A stretch of 64,000 nt of DNA from Tupaia tana (lineage: Eukaryota > Chordata > Mammalia > Scandentia > Tupaiidae). The translations under genes were made by a program, and so were the position numbers. The number at the start of each line of letters is the position of its first letter. Position 1 is the first letter of the stretch. Positions 54,371-64,000 of this stretch are shown piece after piece. The notes under the pieces are model-generated. The model did no database searches. It was not told the DNA's origin and saw only the letters and a list, made by a program, of their open reading frames with translations. The DNA lies in assembly GCA_026018925.1 (NCBI GenBank), contig JAKSZU010000002.1, positions 87,882,475 through 87,946,474 on the forward strand, given 5' to 3'.

Positions 54371-56407
54371 TCCCTTGTGTTTTGCAATGTATCCACAAAA
54401 AGAGATTATGAGTTCAGATTTATAAAAAGTTTCTTCCTTAAAGCAGGAGATTCAATAAGCATTTAGGATTTCAATGACCCTTGTATGAGTGTTTTGTGAG
54501 TCTAGAAGATGAGGTTTAGTTGTCTTCATCCCGGGACACACCAGGACACAGCTCAGATTTAAAATGGCTTCTTGTCTGAGTGTTATGGGGGTTCACACTT
54601 CAGGAATACCTGGTTCAGAATTTATGCAAGGTGACATTTATGTCTTTATTTCTTATTTTCTTGAATTATAATAACTTTATTCTTAATCTCCATATGGTGG
54701 CAAGATTGTTTTCCAAGGCTCACATCATGAAAAAGATTAAGTATCTTCATCCTAGTAGACCATTCAAAGCCTCATTTTCCTCATCTGTGTAAGATAGAAG
54801 TAACAAAGATGCTCATTCATGGTGCATAAAATGTACACAGCCAAGATGAAGAGATAGGGACCAAACTTTCCTCTCCCATCTTCCTATGAATAATGTCTCT
54901 GGTGAGTAGATCCCAAAACTACAAGGAAAAATTCCTGCCTGTATGAAGCCTACATTTTAGTGAGGTAAGACAGAGGGTAACCAATTATATGTCAACAATT
55001 AAATAGAGGACCTACCATTCAAGCTTTAAAGTGCTTGCCCACATCGCAAAAAACTGCAAAATCATGAGAGTCATTAGCAAATTCCTGACCCACAAATTCA
55101 TGAGATAAAAATCAATTCTTATTGTTTTGGGATTTGTTATTTAACATTAGGTATGTTGTTTATAACAATAATTCAATTCATCTTGTTAGTACCTACTGTG
55201 TTATAGCTTTGTGATTTTAATTGATCACGTGCTTGTTTAGATGTTAAGTGTTATGGTGATACAACTAGAAAATAAATATTTTCACAAACATTTCTTTAAA
55301 AACAATTGTTATATGGTGTGATTTTTGTATTGATATTTCTGGAGAGCTATAGAGATCATTAAATGATCAGGCTCTTTCAAAACAATGTGAACTCTTATCC
55401 AGAGAACTGAGTTTTCTACACTGCTTAATTACTTGAAAAGAGGATTCCCAGGTAATTATAATACTTGAAAGATGCTTGTCATAATAGGTTCTAAAAAAGA
55501 GGTTAGTGTTTTCCTCCTCACATTCTTTATTTTCCTTAGGTTAATTTTACTTCTCATCAGTCAGACTTCTTCAATAAATTTATATGTAAACAGTAAATGT
55601 TTCTGCTTTCTTAACACATTGTGCGTGCTTTTCAAGCTCTTAAGTGATTTCAAACAAGTTAAAAAAAAACATAATGTTTATATATAACTGGTTGACCATA
55701 AGAGTTTTAAAACTTTTAGAAATTGTTATGGTACCTCCTGTTAAAGTGATAGCCTTGACCATCTGAGGAGAGAATGGAGCATTTTTCTCTTTTAGTCTAG
55801 AATATCTATATGAGAATAGAATATTTATATAAATATATAAAATAGTATATATTTCAGACCCATAATAATAAAGCTGAAGTTATTTGTTAGAAAAATAAAC
55901 ACAACTCCTTGGGATTTCCACCAGAATTAAATCTTTGGAACAGATAGTAAGGATTCTGGGTAAGGGTTGCTGTTGCATGTATTATTTAGCTGCTAATCAA
56001 AACAAATCCTCAAACAAACGGTGTGGGCACAGCTGCTTTTCTGTCTCTTAACCATTTTTAAAAGTTGTTGTCACAAATTTTCTTTCTGGTCTAGGAAAGA
56101 ATTTGTATTTGATTCTGTGATGTGAGTGGACTACTACTTACAGTCAATGTTCCTCCAGTGAAACCTTCAATTAAATGGCAAATGTATTTGCCCCAGACCT
56201 ATGACACATATTTTACTCTTCTTTAGATACCCTATTTAAAGTTGGTCACTAGGACACTTGGAAGTTGTACTTATTTCCTTTGGCGGCAGTGAAGATCAAT
56301 GGATTGATCTTTTTAACTACATGGCAGACAAATGCTCTTCTTATTTCGATATCATACAATAAGATCGAGTATTAGAATGTTGACTCACCATACTTATGTT
56401 TTGTTTT
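54371..56407. other. Long repeat-poor intergenic stretch
   Basis: About 2 kb with no SINE. TGCCTGTATGAAGCCTACATTTTAGTGAGG at 54936-54965 is an L2/MIR-class motif. No exon supported. Confidence 0.45.
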
Positions 56408-56615
56408 TGAAGTTTATTTATTTATTTCTTATGTGAGAGAGTGAGAGTGAGAGTGAGAGGGTCTTCATGTTGCAGTCTGAGCTGTCCCAGATCATGGTTG
56501 GATGCATATGCATGGAGCACGCTCAGGGAGGACCTTTCCCATGTGGGCCCAGTTGCATTACCATGGTGCCACCATTATGGTGGTGACCCAGCCTATCACG
56601 TTACTGAGCAACAGA
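56408..56615 (-). mobile_element. SINE, group D (old)
   Basis: TTTATTTATTTATTTCTTATG tail, GTGAGAGTGAGAGTGAGAGG, GAGCACGCTCAGGGAGGACC, CCCATGTGGGCCCAGTTGC. Confidence 0.6.
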
Positions 56616-57055
56616 AGGTCTTCACGATTTAAAAGGAGACACACTGTTGTAGTGTTCTCTGTAGGACTATACCTAGAGAATGGAGGTTCACAGAGTGTGG
56701 TCCATGAATCGACAGGATCAGCATCAACTAGGAAGTTAACAGGAAATCTTGGGCTCTGCCCAGACCTACTGCATCAGAAGATCTAGGGGCTGAACTCAGC
56801 AATCTTTATTTTAACAAGACCTCACGTGATTCATATGTAGGTGCTACAGCTGGAGAGCTGGTGACACAAGACATTCCTATCCAGGGGATAGGACTGACCA
56901 GATTGAGACCCTGGTAGGCCTGATGGAAATGTGGATCAAAATAAAGATGTGATTGGTAATTTATATCTTCTTTGATCTTAATTACTTTCTTGCTTTCTTT
57001 TTAAAGTTAGAATTTATAGATGATAAAATTGAGTTGTTTGGAGTTGAACAATTTT

Positions 57056-57208
57056 TCTTTTAATTTGTTAGAGGGCACACATGCTTGGCAGAGAGAGACA
57101 GGTGTGGGGAGGGGTGTAGGGGGCGAGAGTCAGAAAGCTTCCCCAATGGGGAATGGCAATCTTTTCTTCTCCATTTGAGATCCAGCTGCCAGCCACAGGC
57201 TGGCCCTG
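57056..57208 (-). mobile_element. SINE, group B, internally deleted
   Basis: GTTAGAGGGCACACATGCTTGG, CCCCAATGGGGAATGGCAATC, then directly to AGGCTGGCCC. Confidence 0.65.
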
Positions 57209-57279
57209 AACAAATTTTAATGAAGGACTCGAAATGAAAATATTGCCTGATAGAGGGAGTATTTTAAGAAAAAGTTCCT

Positions 57280-57541
57280 GGGGGACCAGCAGTTAGCGTA
57301 TGTCGCTGGACTCCCATGTAGTCGACTGCGGTTCGAGTCCCGGATCCGGTGGCTTAAACTCATGTCAGGTGTGTGTGCGTGCATGCCCAAAATCCCGAGA
57401 GAAGAATGGAGAAGAGATTGTGGTGAGACCATCCCCCCTGGGGGGTGATTTCTCTCTTTCTGTCTCTCTGTCTTTCTGGCGAGCACACGTGCCCTATAGC
57501 AAAACCTCTCCAAAAAAGGAAAAAAAAAAAAAAAAAAAAAA
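57280..57541 (+). mobile_element. SINE, group A, A box damaged, 14-bp target duplication
   Basis: Head reads GGGGGACCAGCAGTTAGCGTATGTCGCTGG: a 7-nt deletion removes the end of the A box; B box GGTTCGAGTCC intact. AAGAAAAAGTTCCT at 57266-57279 and 57542-57555. Confidence 0.94.
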
Positions 57542-57555
57542 AAGAAAAAGTTCCT

Positions 57556-58105
57556 AAACAGGAATACAGGAATCAAGGTTGTGCCATGATATCTCACAAT
57601 TCAGACTGAAAGAGACCACTGCGTCTGCTTTTCAGAGGAAATATTGGTTCAGCAACATGCTATTAGTTACATAACCAGCCTCCTAAACACTCACAAACCC
57701 CAGAATTAAATGAATAAATATTTAATTACTGCAATAAGACCCATAATAAATATTGAATCATACAGAATTGTTTGCCACATAAAAACTCAGTGTTATTGCC
57801 TAGAGGATTTAAAAATAATGATCACCTAGAGAAGCTATGTAGCTCAACAGTTTAAATAGACATACCATATAAAACGGTAAGGGTAAAAATTAAAGTACAT
57901 GGGTAAACAAAAGGGGTAGCTATTAATTGTGCCTAGAGGTGGAGTAGGAGTGGCTTGGGAAGGACTATAAAGAACAAGGCATTTAAGCTTGGCCCTGAAG
58001 CATGTAGTAAGATAATTCCTTACATGTCAGAGCCAAGCCCAATGTCTTCCCATTCTGCATGTAATATTATTTATCTATAACTACATATAAACACACATAT
58101 TTATG
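57556..58105. other. Unique intergenic sequence
   Basis: GGCATTTAAGCTTGGCCCTGAAGC at 57978-58001 is a motif of an ancient repeat class; otherwise nothing assignable. Confidence 0.45.
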
Positions 58106-58834
58106 ATAACATTTGTAGCATAGCTTTAGGTCCATGGCAAAATTGATTGGAGAGTACAGAGCTCTCATTTCTCTTCTCTTTCACACAGGCATAGCCTCCC
58201 CAGTTATCAACATCTACCACCAGAGTGATAAGTTAAAATCAATGAACTTACATGACACCTCATTATCACCTGAAGTTCTGTTTACATGGCTCTTCCCGGT
58301 TGCACACCTTCTATGGGTTTGGGCAAATTTGTAATGGCATTTATTCATCAGTAGAGTATTAGGTGAAGTGGTTTCATTGTCCTTATAAATCCTCTGTGCT
58401 TTGCCTATCCAGCCCTCCATCCCCACTAAGCTTTGTACTATCTCCATAATTTTGCTGTTTCTAGAATGTCATATATTTGGATCATACAGTAGACAGCTTT
58501 TTTTCACTTACTGATATAAATTTAAGTTTTCTGCATGTTTTTTTCATGGCTTAAGAGCTTCTTTCTTTTTAGAACTGAACAATATTTCATTGTCTGGATG
58601 TACCAAAGTTTATTCATTCATCTACTGAAGAACATCTTGGTTGATTCTAAGTTCTGGCAATTATAAATAATGCTACTATCAATATCCATGTGTAGGTCTT
58701 TGAGAGGACATATATTTTCAACTTCTTTGGGTAAATAACAAGGGAGAGAATAGCTAGAGTATATGTTAAGCATGTGTTTAATTTCTTAAGAAACTATCAA
58801 ACTGTCTTCCAAAGTATCCGTACCATTAAGTATT

Positions 58835-59172
58835 TTTTTTCATATTTTTTATTACTTTTAAAAAAATTACATTTAATCACTGTACATCTTTACAGTGTAT
58901 GCAATTGTTTTTCCCAGCATGAATACAGTGTATATCAGTCAAGGCAAAGACATTATCATATACATTATCATTAACAGACATCTTTTTATTTGTGAGTCTG
59001 TAATGCTTCTTTTTTTTTTTTCACTCCTTCCTCCTCCCCCGACTCCCCACTACTGGCTGGGTCCTGTACTGTCTTTAACCTCGGAAGTTGCCCATCTTGT
59101 CGTCATACTGTCCAATCTTTCAGTTTTTACCATAGAGTGCACAGCATATATTTTAAATTCTTATAGTAAATG
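58835..59172 (-). mobile_element. Younger L1 3' end nested in the old L1
   Basis: TACATTTAATCACTGTACATC, TTTACAGTGTATGCAATTG, CCCAGCATGAATACAGTGTATATC: the same terminal sequence as at 30.98 and 48.25 kb. Edges approximate. Confidence 0.75.
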
Positions 59173-59389
59173 GGTATAAGTAAATTACATTTCAAAGTAC
59201 ATGGTTTCAGACATTAATCACTTTATTCATAAGTCAGACCATTTTGCATTCTCAAAAGCAATGAATGCTGCTTAACATCCTCATTAGGATTTGGTATTGT
59301 CAGTGTTTTATATTTTGGCCATTATATAGTAGGTGTGTAGTATCTTGTTTCTTTCTTTCTTTTTGTTGTTGTTGTTTGTTTTACAGGAA

Positions 59390-59560
59390 TCATTTACTTA
59401 TTTATTATTCCTATTATCTTTAAATTTGGTAAAGGGCATGTGCACTTACCAGAGCAAGACAGAGGAAAGGAAAGTGAGAAAGCTGGCTGCCAGGTCAGGG
59501 AGTAGAACTTAGGTGGGCCATGTGGGAGTCCAGCGCCTTAACCACACCACCACTTGCTGA
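59390..59560 (-). mobile_element. SINE, group C, nested in the old L1
   Basis: TTTATTATTCCTATTATC tail, GTGAGAAAGCTGGCTGCCAGG, ATGTGGGAGTCCAGCGCC, CCACTTGCTGACC. TATCTTGTTT on both sides may be the duplication. Confidence 0.85.
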
Positions 59561-60875
59561 CCTGTACTATCTTGTTTTAAATTGCATTTCCCCTATGATG
59601 TGTTGGGAAGTATCTTTTCATATGCTTATTTGCCACCTGTGTATTTCCTTTGGCAGCATGTCTGTTAGGGTCTGTGACCCTTTTAAAATTGGATAATTTC
59701 TTATTGTAGAGTTTTCAGTGTTATGTGTTTTGAAAAACATTTGCAAAATACATCTGATATTTATGTAGGTTGACTTTTCATTCTCTTCACATTGCTTTTT
59801 TCAGATGTGAAATTTTCCATTTTAATGAAGCTTATCAATCTATTCTTTCATGGATCACGCTTTTGATATTTATTGTGCTTAGAAAGTCATCGGAAACCCA
59901 AGGTGATCTATATTTTCTCCTATATTATCTTCTAGGAGTTTTATAATTCTACATATTAAAGTCTGTGATCCATTTTGAGTTAATTTTGAGTAAATTTTTG
60001 TGAAGGATATTGCTTGCTTGCTTTCACAGGTAGACATCCAGTTGTTCCAGCACCATTAATTGAAAAGACTATCTTTGCTCCATTGTATTGTCTTTGCTCC
60101 ATTGTCAAAGATCAGTTGATTATAGTTATGTGGGTGTATATCTGGGCTCTCTATTCCATTCCATTAATCTATTGTCCTTTCTTTTACCATACAACACTGT
60201 CTTGAAAATTGTGGCTTTATAGTAAGTCTTGAAATTAGACAGTAATAGTTCTCCAGCTTTATCCTTTTCATTCAGTATTGTGTTTTCTAGGTCTCTTAAA
60301 TGTCTGAATAAATTTTAATATCAGTTTATTGATAGCCACAAAACAATTTGCTGGGATTTTGATTGGGATGGCACTGAGTCTATAGTTCAAGTTGGGAAGA
60401 ATGACATCTTCATGAAATTGAGGCTTTCTACATGTGAACATTGAATCTCTACATGTATTTAGTTTTTCTTTGATTTCTTTCATCCTCATTTTCTAGTTTT
60501 CCTCATGCAGACCATATACATATTTTGTTAGATTTCTACCTAAGTTTTCCATTTTGGGGGGTGCTAAGGTAAATGAAATTGCATTTTAAATTTTAAATTC
60601 TACTTGTTCATTGCTGAAATATATGGAAGTGATTCACTTTTACGTATTAGCCCTATATTCTGCAACCTTGCTATATAATGACTTATTAGTGCCATAAATC
60701 TTCATACCCATTCTTTTGAATTTTCTACATAATCAAGTCATCTGCAAAAAACAGTTTTATTTCTTCCTTCCCAATAGATATACTTTTCATTTCCTTTTCT
60801 TATTGTGTTAGCTAAGATTTTTAATATGATGTTGAAAATAAGTGGTAAGGGAACATTTCTGCCTTGTTTCTAAGT

Positions 60876-60982
60876 GGAAGGGATTGTGGCGTGGCCATCC
60901 CCCTTGGGAGTGATTTCTTGCTTTCTGTCTCTCTCTCTCTGTCTTTCTGGTGAGAGCACACGCCCTATAGCAAAAAACTTTT

Positions 60983-60984
<2 letters not shown>
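60876..60984 (+). mobile_element. SINE, group A, 5'-truncated
   Basis: Starts within the body (GAAGGGATTGTGGCGTGGCC), end CCTATAGCAAAAAACTTTTCC; the A tail is replaced by (AT)n. Confidence 0.88.

Positions 60985-61032
<48 letters not shown>
60985..61032. repeat. (AT)n microsatellite, 24 units
   Basis: Uninterrupted AT dinucleotides at the tail of the truncated SINE. Confidence 0.97.
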
Positions 61033-61035
<3 letters not shown>

Positions 61036-61197
61036 CTCCATATAGATATATGTGTGTGTATGTCACAAAACAAAGCAAAACAATTAGAGGCTATGGAAAG
61101 AATTGCATGTTTTCTAAACTGGCTTTGAAAATAATTTCTAGAGTTCAAAGAATGTTTTCAGTTATGAAAACAAAATAAAACAAAAATCATAACTGGA

Positions 61198-61378
61198 GGA
61201 GACAGCAGGTGGTGATGTGGTTGGGGCTCTGGACTCCAAAATGGCCAACTAAGGCCATGGTGGCTTGCTTTCTCACTTTCCCTCTCTTTCCGGTGAGCAC
61301 ACATACCCTGTAGCAAGTTAAAAAATAATGATGAATAAAATTTAAAAAATAATTCTTTCAAAAAAAAAAAAAAAAAAA
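61198..61378 (+). mobile_element. SINE, group C
   Basis: GGAGGAGACAGCAGGTGGTG, CTGGACTCCAAAATGGCC, GGTGGCTTGCTTTCTCAC, end CCTGTAGCAAGTTAAAAAATAATG and a long A run. Confidence 0.85.
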
Positions 61379-62589
61379 AACCTAACTGGAATAAAAGCTT
61401 TTCATATTTGTAAGAGTGATGATTATTTATCTTCCAGTGATCTCCAATCTTATTTAATTACCTAATCAGTAAAAGGTTTGTGCAACGTTATATGCAATGC
61501 ATAAAATTTAAATAAACTTACTACCAATTTCTATTGTAAAGCATGTAGAAAGTGCGAGTACAAAAATAAAACAATGTAAAATATTGTGTTCTTATCTACT
61601 GAAGGAATAAATCTTTTTGCTGTTATTAAAGCTTAGTTTTTTACATTTAAACAAGAAGGCTTTTGATTATATTTAATAAAACTTATTTTTTGGTTTAGCA
61701 TTTTGTCAAATGGCAATATAACCTGATTCTAAATTCTGGTGAGTTTGAAATCCCCATTTACGAATGTCAGAGTGGAAAGATGTAACAGAAGCATAGTATG
61801 AAATGTAATTCTTACTAATAATGGATGTAAATCTATTTCAGATCTTGATAATTCAGAATTTTTTTGGCTGACATCTTGATAGATTGGATAAATTTTCATT
61901 GTTTTACCTAATTATGTGGTGAACAGAACTTAACAGCAATAGTAAAAGGGTCAACTGAACTATTTTTTTCCCTTGTTTCCTGGTAGTTGCATTATTCTTA
62001 CTACCTCTGATACACAGATTTTTTTTTGTAGGAATCTTTTAGTGTCCTTTGTTCATTTTGAATGGGTGAATATAATTAAAACTAGACAGGATAATCTGCA
62101 ATGTAAACTCATGCAATAACACGTATGGAATAAAGTATTATTTGTTGGGATTAAATAAATAAGGCACAATTACCCACCTTTCTCTACCAAGTAGCTACCA
62201 TCTTCACTTACAATTGGCAAAAATCTATGGTAGGAGAATAGAAAGAAATACATGGGACTAGTAATGTTCACTTTGATTGTATATTAGTAAGAAGCTTAAT
62301 ATATTTTCTACACAATAAAAGTTCCAGTATTTTCTTTCTATGCTTTAATGTGTCTCCTTGTCTATTCCTAAAATGTGTATATGCCACACTGGAAGCCACT
62401 AATGGGTACTAGTTATCCTTATTTCAAAAGCTACCCTATCTTACCTTTCTATATTTAGGTTATATCTAAACATTTTTTGGGTGTTTTTTTCTTAGAAATG
62501 TTACAATGCTATTTAAAAAGTTGTAGCATAAATTACACATTTGCTAAGTAAAAACACTGCAGTTTGGGTTAATTATCTTATCCATTTGG
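61379..62589. other. Unique AT-rich intergenic sequence
   Basis: 1.2 kb with no feature that I can support. Confidence 0.5.
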
Positions 62590-63123
62590 ATATCTTCCCT
62601 AAGAGTAGTGTATTAGTCATGGTTTAACTAGAGAAACAAAATAAGTAACATACATGAGAGTCTGTGAAAAAGATTAAAGTACACATTCATTTTGGTACAA
62701 AAAAGTTGACATCCATGCACAAATTTTTAATAATATCCATTTTTCCACAAACTTTTTGGAGGCCTCTTGTATATTAGGAAATTTATTCTAAGACTCTAGC
62801 ATAAGCAATTGTGGGGACTGGCTAGACATGTCAAAAATCTGAGGGCAAGCCATAGGAAGAGAGGGTGGAATTCAGGCATGAGCTAAAGCTTCTGTCCATG
62901 GCAGAATTTCTTCTTCAAATAAGTTCCACTTCTGTTCTTAAAGCCCTTCAACTGACTGACTCAAATGTACCCAGGTTATCTAAGATTATCTCTTGTATTA
63001 AATTAGGTGGATTATGGATTTTAATCATTAACTACAAAATACTTTCTCAGCAACATAGATTGGTGTTTGAATAAGTAGGACCACAGTCTAGCCAAGTTGA
63101 TGTATAAGACTGAACATCACAGG
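62590..63123. mobile_element. LTR-like repeat, split by a MITE
   Basis: GTGTATTAGTCATGGTTTAAC..AGAGAAACA at one end and CAAGTTGATGTATAAGACTGAACATCACA at the other follow a common mammalian LTR-like repeat; TTCAACTGACTGACTCAAATG lies in between. Family name uncertain. Confidence 0.5.
62651..62772. mobile_element. Mariner-type MITE nested in the LTR-like repeat
   Basis: TACATGAGAGTCTGTGAAAAAG and CTTTTTGGAGGCCTCTTGTA are imperfect inverted ends bounded by TA; AGATTAAAGTACACATTCATTTTGGT matches the element at 15.9 kb. Confidence 0.65.
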
Positions 63124-64000
63124 TAGCAATTATCTCTATAGTCACAGAATATTACTGTTCATTCATATAGGGAGACAAAGTTTTGTTTAAATAGCTACTA
63201 TATGTAACTGTAAGCATTTAATTTTCATTTAAATTTTTTTCACTCTAATCGTATGATGCAAAATTAAATGAAACTCCTTGTTAAAACAAAGTCTACCAAA
63301 CTTACTATACTGCTTCTGAGAAGCTCCAGCATCCAGAGAAGGAGTGAGACCACCTTGTCCTGACCTGGAGTTCCAGCCTCTGTGTCCCCACATGAAGCCC
63401 CCAGTAGTCATGCCCAGGAGCTCGCTAACACCAGGGCAGGAAGATCCCACTGCTATTTGTAACTCCAGGCTAGCTGAGTAGGATTCTACTCTTTAAAGAC
63501 AAGTTATTTATGCCTCTGAAAGGCTATGTGAAGGTAGAAGGATAGAGATGGCAACTTAGATCCCTGCCAAGGTTTGATACTATTTTCTGTATTTGATACT
63601 ATAGGCTCAATAACTCAGGTATTACCACATATCTACTGTGAGACTTGAATTTTCTTTGGGGTTATCAATTACTTACACAACTGTTCTTAATGTAAGGCTT
63701 GTGGGGATTTATATTCAACCTTTACAAGTGGGAAACACTCATGTAAGCTTCATAATACAAGAGGTGCATGGACATCCTTGTAAAGGGGACATTTCATAGA
63801 GAGCTAACCAATGTTACCTTGAAAAAATATTACTGAAGATTAGATTTCCTTTCTAAGGGTAGACATTACTTGCACTGTACTATTTTGATGACATTTCATT
63901 TTTATATTGATATGCCAATTGAAAATTATGAAATGGTATATGGTCGGGAGATTTTGTTTGATTAAATTCTAAAAAAACTGAAGGGTGTCTTTTATTTAAG
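63124..64000. other. Unassigned sequence at the right edge
   Basis: 63300-63480 is GC-richer with a 73-codon minus-strand open frame (63229-63450) that I do not recognise. No SHPRH exon identified. Confidence 0.4.

Larger units (their letters stand above)
58110..60875 (-). mobile_element. Old L1 LINE (L1M-type), ORF2 to 3' end, with two insertions
   Basis: Two colinear parts, 58110-58834 (CATTGTCTGGATGTACCAAAG, CTGGCAATTATAAATAATGC) and 59173-60875 (GTCTGTGATCCATTTTGAGTTAATTTTG, TCCAGCACCATTAATTGAAAAGAC, AATCTATTGTCC, TTGCTGGGATTTTGATTGGGATGGCA, TTCTGCAACCTTGCTATATAATGAC), together an inverted 3' half of an old L1. Interrupted by a younger L1 tail and a group C SINE; multiple stops, inactive. 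Confidence 0.82.

Noticed and set aside
63229..63450. Possible SHPRH or other exon at the right edge
   Set aside because: The translation does not resemble SHPRH, and flanking splice signals were not convincing.

Overview
The window is nuclear DNA of a placental mammal. One protein-coding gene is present, the 5' part of FBXO30 on the minus strand. Its CpG-island promoter lies about 11 kb from the coding exon, and almost everything else is interspersed repeats and unique non-coding sequence. The repeat set (L1, L2, MIR, MaLR-type LTRs, Tigger and mariner relics) is eutherian. There are no primate Alu, rodent B1/B2 or carnivore SINEs. Instead, several dozen copies of tRNA-headed SINEs that I cannot assign to a named family or mammalian order fill the sequence. 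I define four groups. Group A is young, about 245 bp, with head GGGACCAGCAGTTAGCGTAA, a CCCCCC/GGGGGG palindrome in the body and an end in CCTATAGCAAAAACCTCTCC. Group B is older, the same length, with head GGGGCCAGCAGGTGGCATGG. Group C is short, about 140-180 bp: a B-like head joined directly to a CT-rich stretch and an AT-rich tail. Group D is old and diverged, with a different head.

Layout: positions 1-1292 hold the first 430 codons of FBXO30 (TRAF-type zinc finger and central region; the F-box lies beyond the left edge). Positions 1309-12245 are intron 1. Positions 12246 to about 12.5 kb are the non-coding first exon inside a CpG island (about 11.93-12.78 kb). From about 12.8 kb to 64 kb the DNA is intergenic, upstream of FBXO30. 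In human the next gene on that side is SHPRH (established knowledge), but no SHPRH exon was recognised here.

Two RNA-derived retrocopies stand out. One is a processed EEF1B2 pseudogene (21.9-22.7 kb) with a 17-bp target-site duplication, inserted into a group A SINE. The other is a polyadenylated 3' fragment of 28S ribosomal RNA (36.0-36.5 kb, minus strand) with a perfect 16-bp duplication. A further unusual structure is an imperfect inverted duplication of about 187 bp per arm at 49.94-50.34 kb. It copies a Tigger end plus part of a SINE, back to front, into the middle of that SINE.

Many insertions are nested and keep clean target-site duplications, so their relative order can be read directly: L1 in a mariner MITE, SINE in MLT1, SINE in SINE, an L1 tail in a SINE, and a younger L1 in an older L1. 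No CRISPR, operon or other microbial feature is present, and I found no sign of an undescribed gene system. The value of the window lies in its SINE families and its rearrangement and retrotransposition history.
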